A stretch of 64,000 nucleotides of DNA, taken from Timema cristinae (Eukaryota; Arthropoda; Insecta; Phasmatodea; Timematidae). Of this stretch, positions 38,441 to 64,000 are shown piece by piece. The stretch lies in contig JBCFYV010011135.1 in NCBI GenBank assembly GCA_039000515.1, positions 13,592,376-13,656,375 of the forward strand. Reading direction: 5' to 3'. The number at the start of each line of letters is the position of its first letter. Position 1 is the first letter of the stretch. A model generated the notes under the pieces. It was not told the DNA's origin. It made no database searches and saw nothing but the letters and a program-made list of their open reading frames with translations. The position numbers and the translations under genes were made by a program.

Positions 38441-38929
38441 GTGCATACTGCAGATTTCAACTTGTGCTATGGTACTAGAGTCTTACAAGCCCTACCCAAT
38501 AGTTGCAATACTTTCCAGCTTCATAGGTGGGAACGTGCTTACCAATATATAACTAAATCCAGGTACCTCCGTGATCTCGGCCTTACATAACCTCAGATAA
38601 TATTTCTTCCAAGCAGGACTACTCAGTCATTTCTATATAAATAATAATTTAGTATAAAATATAAAAATATAATATTAAAAATTAAATATAGTATAAATAC
38701 AACATTTTACATTTTACACATCTACCAAGACAAGTTTGACCAAGCAACTACAGAATCCAAGGAAAAAAATCAAGATAAACGCAACAACAGTATCTAAGTG
38801 ACCATGATCAACCTCCAGCCATGATGCCATTGTCCAGTCTGTGTTTTACTCTCTTCAGCTCAAGAAGGGGCCTGATACACCCTGAAAATTATGTGTTTTG
38901 TTGGGTTTTTAATTGGTTATATCTGGAAG

Positions 38930-39180
38930 AAGGTATAGAAGAAAGGTGGATGGAAACACATGTTTCTATCTATGTGTCTTTTATCATTCTTTACCTTTTA
39001 ACTTTCTCTCCGTTTTATCCACATGCCCTCCTGATGAGTTTCGATAGAATGAGACCTAGGTCAGAAGATTAAGAAGTAAATATCAAGTTTCTTCAAGAGG
39101 CAGCCATTACTTCTTTGTCCAGTGCAGCAAATGTATTGCGTTTGTCCTATTTTTATGTGTTTCCGTACACCTTTCCTGAA
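38930..39180. repeat. Family F repeat
   Basis: Right side reads ttcttcaagaggcagccatt, actaatgtcc-like acttctttgtcc and gtcctatttttatgtgtttc, the complement of the family F arm and loop. Confidence 0.45.
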
Positions 39181-39490
39181 CCACCTTCAAAATATATCAA
39201 AATACCTCAAAAATTAAAAAGATTATTTTCTTAGAGAGATCTATTATTTAATGTTAATTATTTGCCTTTGGTCACAATAATATGACTGTCATAATTTTCA
39301 TTTTGGACGCCTTTTTTTAGTTCTTCTTTACTAATGGTCTTTGGTTAGCTGTACTGGAAACTTTTATTGATTAAAGGAATATTGAGAAGAAAATTGTAGT
39401 AGTGCACTTAATACAATTTTTACCGGCGATTTCAGAAGAAGAAATAAAGGGGGGCAAATAACATTGACGTATTGTACTAAATGAAAATAT

Positions 39491-41054
39491 TAAGGGTGTG
39501 CAATGATTCGAAGAATTCGAAGCCGAGACAAGACTTGGTGTACTTCATATTCAATTCAAACCAATGTTTGGCTTCGGTAGCTATTCAAAGTCTAGTGATT
39601 ATCTTACACTTATATTTACATCAAATAAAAATGAACTGAAATTACCTCAAAAGATAAATTGTAATTTTATCATTTTGAGTTTTAGAACAAGTTTGCTTTA
39701 TTTTCTTAGTTGAATTTGGAAAGTTTCCATAACACTTTGAATTTAAAAACGCCCATAACATTAAAACTCTAACCACCTTGATCACAAACATTGTTTGGTA
39801 CCAACTGAGTAAGAATGTATTCCTCTTGAAAGAGTAGATTAAAATAAATAATGAAAGTTTTTTTTAAATTTCAGTGTGTTTAATTAAAGTGTTGAAGTGT
39901 TTCTTGAATAATGAGAATTTCTTTTTAATATTCTGAAATTTACACACATAGTCATTTCAGTTGTTTACTACATAAATCAGTATGTTCAATTCAAATTCCT
40001 ATTAATGCGTAGGCTAGCGGCAGATTTGATAGTTGAGCACATGTGAGAGGCACATAACATTATTAAATAAAATCTAATAAAAATCGCTTATTTTATAAAG
40101 ATTATATGAAAAATTAATTTATGAGTAAAGTTACTATCATCAAGGTCATATTATTTTTGAGATCGGCTATAGATGCTTTCAAAATCAAAACCATATATCT
40201 TTTAGTAATTCACATGGCAAGATTTAAATGGATTTATAAAATCAAAGGTTTTATTGTTGATTTGTAAAACAGAAAAACTAAAATTTTGTAACACTCGACT
40301 TCTCAAACCTCGGCACCCACCGAATTAACTTACTCATATTTTTCTACAACGTTCTTATTCTCGAACGGTTGTTAACTCTTGTGTTTTGTTATTATATTAT
40401 TATTAGCACCGCGTCTTACTACCCGTTCGGGTTATACGCACTTACACTAATGTGTAAATGGTAGGGTGATTGTGAGATGAAATGGAGGACCTACAGTTTA
40501 ACGTGGGATCCGAACCACAGGAGGCCTGGCAATCCACACATTCACAAAGTTGTGATTAATACAAGTCTTGTCAGAGGTGAAGGAAGGGTTTGGCAATCAG
40601 ATAAATCTGTGCCGGGACTGCGAATTGAACCCCAGACTCCAAACACAGAAGTCTGACGCCTCATCTCTAGACTGCCAGGTCACCTTTGTGTTTTGTTAAT
40701 TTGTATCTTGTGTGTGAAAGGTTGGTAAAACACCATGCAGGGAAAATTCAATGATATTAATACCAATGCATGTTTTTTAACAACTCACTCAGGCTGTACA
40801 CATGGAGTGTGTTTAATGCAAAGGTAAAGTGAATATAACATTTATATGTTGGCAATATGCTACAAAATAGTGTTAAGAAAAAACTAAATGTAATAATTAG
40901 TTTGATGTAAGTAAATATACACAATGTCAACATAATATTTTTTACTCAAAGTTAAATAGAAAAATATTCGAACTTCGATTCATCATTGAGTATATTTCCC
41001 ATATTCAACTCGACTTCACTTTGAACCAAAAAAAGAGGACTTCGCACATCCCTA
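39491..41054. mobile_element. hAT-type non-autonomous element with 8-bp target duplication
   Basis: Left end taagggtgtgcaatgattcg, right end (complement) tagggatgtgcgaagtcctc. A perfect 8-bp duplication GAAAATAT flanks it (39483-39490 and 41055-41062), as expected for hAT. No transposase frame. A family B SINE is nested at 40392-40685. Confidence 0.65.
40392..40685 (-). repeat. SINE family B with 13-bp target duplication, nested in hAT element
   Basis: Tail complement cgcgtcttactacccgttcg at the left, head at the right (ctagactgccaggtcacc). Perfect duplication TTGTGTTTTGTTA at 40379-40391 and 40686-40698. It is younger than the element around it. Confidence 0.88.
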
Positions 41055-41540
41055 GAAAATATGTATGATTTTTATCCCACTAATTCTAAATAAAAATTGA
41101 CATAATTGACCATTCTTCGCATATAAAAGCCTAAGTAGTAAATTTCACAAAAATATCAAATTTTGTTTTATTTTGCATGTGTGTAAAATACATTCAAAAA
41201 TGCTTTGAATTATATTTTATTTAATGTCAATTCTGGTCTACCTTAATGTAGACTATCCTCCTTGTTAAGTTCTTCAATCCCAATCCCAACTGGCCATTTT
41301 ACAACCATCCAAACAAGTAGAGAGAAGAGTAGACAATGAGTCATCACCAGACTCACAATACAGAACAGAAATGAACTTAGAAAGGTATTGCCACATCCAT
41401 AAAAATGATTAGTACCTAGTTGAAGTTTGGGATTGAGAATTAGTACAGGCATATCCATAGTCAAGTGTTTATGGTGGACATTCTATATTAGGTGTGTACT
41501 GGATAAACAATTTCACGCTCTTATATATAAAATGCATTAT

Positions 41541-41563
41541 TTTATTGTTATCGCAACTTTATT
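41541..41563 (-). promoter_or_regulatory. Candidate poly(A) signals of CSN2
   Basis: On the - strand AATAAA occurs at 41546-41541 and 41563-41558, about 520 bases after the CSN2 stop. More such hexamers occur further down, so the real site is not certain. Confidence 0.3.
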
Positions 41564-42078
41564 TTTAAAGAAAAAAGATCTGATTCAAATACAATTTGAA
41601 TACCATTATTAAAATATTATTTCAAAAGGAATTTGGTGCCCACAGTAAATATTTATAACAATGTAATACACTTTGATTGCGTTATCAAAAAAAGAAGCCA
41701 TAACAAACTTTGTTAACGAATACAAGGCTGTCCTGTATAAATCAATCCGTTAAAAAAATCGATAAGCTCTAGATTGAAAACCAGGAACAATTTGGCACAA
41801 TCTAAGTGTATCCAATAAAATAGAAATACAAAACACACCAAAATTAAATTAAGTTTAAAAAAGTGTGAAGGAAATACTTTTCTTTGAAAAACAAACAAAC
41901 ACGTATCACTTTTTTTTAGTTGTGTTATTTTAGGCATGTTTCTTCTTTTCAACCATCCTGTATACACGTCAGTTAGAAAAACTGCACCCACACATTCGTT
42001 CACTGGCCGCAACACCGCATCACAGACACGACACCTCATATCACGAGTCATACACGTCCAGTTTAAAAAAAAAAACAT

Positions 42079-61727
<19,649 letters not shown>

Positions 61728-61782
61728 TTAAAGTGCACTTTCTGAAATGACTCATATCAGCAAAAAGGCGACATTCAAATAT

Positions 61783-61873
61783 TATGTAAGCACCTTAAGG
61801 GTGGGGGGAGGGGGTTCGAGCATTGCTTATTTTTGCTGATAGGGAAGAGGGGGGGTTATAAAAATACTTACGT
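61783..61873. repeat. G-rich short repeat with TACGTAAG-like ends
   Basis: Reads ttatgtaagcacc, then gggtggggggaggggg, tgcttatttttgctgat and tacttacgt. The ends are inverted. A second copy is at 62667-62760. Confidence 0.5.
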
Positions 61874-61913
61874 GAAAAAGACGGGCAGAATTGAGGGGGG
61901 GCAGAGGGGGGTA

Positions 61914-62059
61914 CATCCCAAGCCGCTTGGACTTTGGGCAGCAATGAAGATGACGAGTGGCTAAACGAGGAAGAAGTGGAGAATCCTATAGAAGTAAGTC
62001 AAAGCTCGAATGACCCAGAAACTCCAAATAGAAACATGATAGTTGAAATTGTTGAGAGG
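61914..62059 (+). other. Unassigned acidic coding-like stretch
   Basis: One + frame reads SQAAWTLGSNEDDEWLNEEE, then VENPIEVSQSSNDPETPNRN and MIVEIVER-TAG. Composition looks protein-like, unlike the neighbours. No start codon or family match; it may be part of a transposon or a lost gene. Confidence 0.3.
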
Positions 62060-62296
62060 TAGAGCCCAGGACCTTGGTCATCAGATTAAATAGAATTTAG
62101 GGTGTTTCCTATAAATATAATATTCAGGTATTCACTAATAACACTGTTTTATAACTTCAAATATAAGTGAGTAAATTAAACTTTTATAATGTCATAACTT
62201 GTTTTAATTTTACCTGTTCAATAAATTTAAATTCATTGTACACCAGTGATAATTGTCAATTATTTCGTAATAATGATTTACACCTTTATTTTAGTA

Positions 62297-62580
62297 TTAT
62301 TATTATTATTATTAGCACCGCGTCTTACTACCCGTTCGGGTTATACGCACTTACGCTAATGTGTAATGGTAGGGTGATTGTGAGATGAAATGGAGGACCT
62401 ACAGTTTAACGTGGAATCCGAACCACGGTGGAGGCCTGGCATTCCCCACATTCACAAGATGTCTTGTCAGAGGTGAAGGAAGGGTTTGGCAATCAGATAA
62501 ATCTGTGTCGGGACCGAGGATTGAACCCCGGCCACCAGCATAGAAGTCGACACCTTACCCCTAGACCACCAGGTCACCCT
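62297..62580 (-). repeat. SINE family B with 12-bp target duplication
   Basis: Near-consensus copy from (TTA)n and agcaccgcgtcttactaccc to ctagaccaccaggtcaccc. Perfect duplication TTTATTTTAGTA at 62285-62296 and 62581-62592. It lies upstream of the first visible CSN2 exon. Confidence 0.9.
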
Positions 62581-62666
62581 TTTATTTTAGTAGTTACCAG
62601 CAATTCATAAATTGTATGAAAAAAAAGAATGGTTATTCCTGTAAACAAATGAAAAGGGGTTGAGAA

Positions 62667-62760
62667 ATCTTACGTAAGCAAGTGGGGGTGGGGGGATCAA
62701 ACATTAGCTTATTTTTGCTTACAAGAAGGGGGAAGGGCTAAAAATTGCCAAAAGTGTGTT
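62667..62760. repeat. G-rich short repeat, second copy
   Basis: Reads tcttacgtaagcaagtgggg, ggtggggggatcaaacatta and gcttatttttgcttac, matching 61783-61873. Confidence 0.5.
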
Positions 62761-63301
62761 TACATTATACTTGAGCACCCCCAAAGCTTAAAAACCAACT
62801 TGAAAAAAGAACATGAGAAAGTATTCTAATCACAAAAAATTTTCAATCTCTATACTATGACAAATTTTAGTGTTTTTTTTTTTCTTGAACATAAAGAGTG
62901 TGAATCTTGTAATTTTGTGTTCCCATGTCTGTCAATACCTAGAACTACAATTAAAATATTTAGCTAGGTTTCATTCAAGTATGATATTTAGTTATTTGAT
63001 AATAACTTGGTTTTTTGTTTTCTTATTTTTTGTTTTACCTCTAGAATTAAAGATGGCATTTTTTTTTAATTTGAAATTTTTCAAAAAAGCTCTAACATTA
63101 TTATTTAAAATGGTTATAGGTGATACATGATAAATAATAATATATATGTTACCATCCAAACTTGATTCCAGGACAAACTAGATCAGACTAGACTGAATTG
63201 CTACATCCTAAGAACCTCAGGATGTACTAGTTTAGCCTACTTTAAATTCATTAATCCTGAAATTTTAGCCTAGTTCATAGGATAAATTAGTATAACTTAC
63301 A

Positions 63302-63557
63302 CCCGCCTCGTGGCATAGTTGGCTAAAGCGCTAGTCGTGTTAAGCTCGACTGCTGAGGACGGGGAGATCGAGGTTTGAATCTTGGTCGGTGAACTGGGGG
63401 TGGTTTTTCCTAAATGGTTTGCCACTCTCCCTCCACGCAAATGCGGGTTCACTTCCTCTAAGTCAACCTTCCTAATTCCCAATCCATTAGCATAATTAGT
63501 ACTTAGAGCTGTATAACCCGAACTGGTAGTAAGACGCGGTGCTAAATAATAATAATA
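63302..63557 (+). repeat. SINE family A, full length, with target duplication
   Basis: Head cccgcctcgtggcatagttg, B box ggtttgaatcttgg, tail aacccgaactggtagtaaga and AAT repeats. Duplication TATA(A/G)CTTACA at 63291-63301 and 63558-63568 with one mismatch. Confidence 0.85.
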
Positions 63558-63587
63558 TATAGCTTACAATTTTATTAGGCTAAACCT

Positions 63588-63606
63588 AGGTTAGGTTAGG
63601 TTAGGT
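63588..63606 (+). repeat. Short (TTAGG)n run
   Basis: Three TTAGG units (63591-63605) preceded by a partial unit. TTAGG is the ancestral arthropod telomere unit; short internal runs are common, so this is only a weak hint to the taxon. Confidence 0.6.
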
Positions 63607-63609
63607 CAG

Positions 63610-64000
63610 CTGACAACATTTGTGCACAAATTGTGAATTATGAAACCTGTCACGGTCGATTCATGTATGAGTTGAAAATAATAAAAACTAGTACTGCCTA
63701 TAAACATCAGGCTATATCGGTTTATCCTACAAGTGGCAAGATGTATCAATTCGGCCTAGTTCGACTTATTCTGTCATGGAAATCGGAATCAGCGGTAACA
63801 TATATTTTAGTTTTTCTTAGTAAAAACCATTTTAAGAAAATAAACAAAAACTTTCTGAAAATTTTCCAATTAAATAAAATTGTTTGTGCAATTTTTTTCA
63901 AAATTTAATTTTAAAGAGTATTTCTATTATTTCATAAAATATGCTGTTTTTTCTGAGGAAAGCTTATAAATGGTAGTTTAATGATGAGGGTTTTTTGAAT
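63610..64000. other. Right edge, no gene seen
   Basis: The missing first coding exon of CSN2 was looked for here on the - strand and not found. A + strand open frame (63633-63908) has no family match. Confidence 0.4.

Noticed and set aside
63588..63606. Telomere or chromosome end
   Set aside because: Only three TTAGG units inside ordinary sequence.

Overview
This is a strongly A+T-rich stretch of an animal genome, most likely an arthropod. It has short coding exons with GT-AG introns of 1 to 6.5 kb, a PHM protein close to the insect form, a CSN2 protein close to the insect form, three TTAGG units near the right edge, and a dense load of SINEs, LINE fragments and small DNA transposons. The species cannot be named from the sequence.

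Two conserved genes account for almost all the real coding sequence, and they converge. On the + strand, nine exons (121-21917) encode peptidylglycine alpha-hydroxylating monooxygenase (PHM), the copper enzyme that starts C-terminal amidation of neuropeptides. The 5' end with the signal peptide lies left of the window; the stop codon is at 21915-21917. On the - strand, eight exons (61664 down to 42079) encode COP9 signalosome subunit 2 (CSN2, Drosophila alien). Only the first roughly 18 codons are missing, off the right edge. All exon phases join without a frame break in both genes. The two genes have no known functional link; one works in the secretory pathway, the other in cullin deneddylation.

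The 20 kb between the genes (21918-42078) holds no host gene I can recognise. It contains a Harbinger-type remnant with a MADF-like fragment, a pogo/Tigger-type remnant, a piggyBac-like transposase pseudogene, a GIY-YIG-type retroelement remnant, an hAT-type element with an 8-bp target duplication, and many SINEs.

The introns and intergenic DNA carry at least four tRNA-like or SINE-like families, named here A, B, C and D. A is old and abundant, with about 30 copies or fragments. B is young: four of five copies keep 12-13 bp target duplications. A and B have unrelated heads but the same 3' tail. LINE fragments of two related endonuclease/reverse-transcriptase families end in (GAT)n tails. Nested insertions give a relative age order (B into A, B into hAT, A into a pogo-like element). 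I found no CRISPR, operon, rRNA or functional tRNA gene, and no clear new gene system. The most interesting signals concern the repeats and how one of them abuts a PHM exon.
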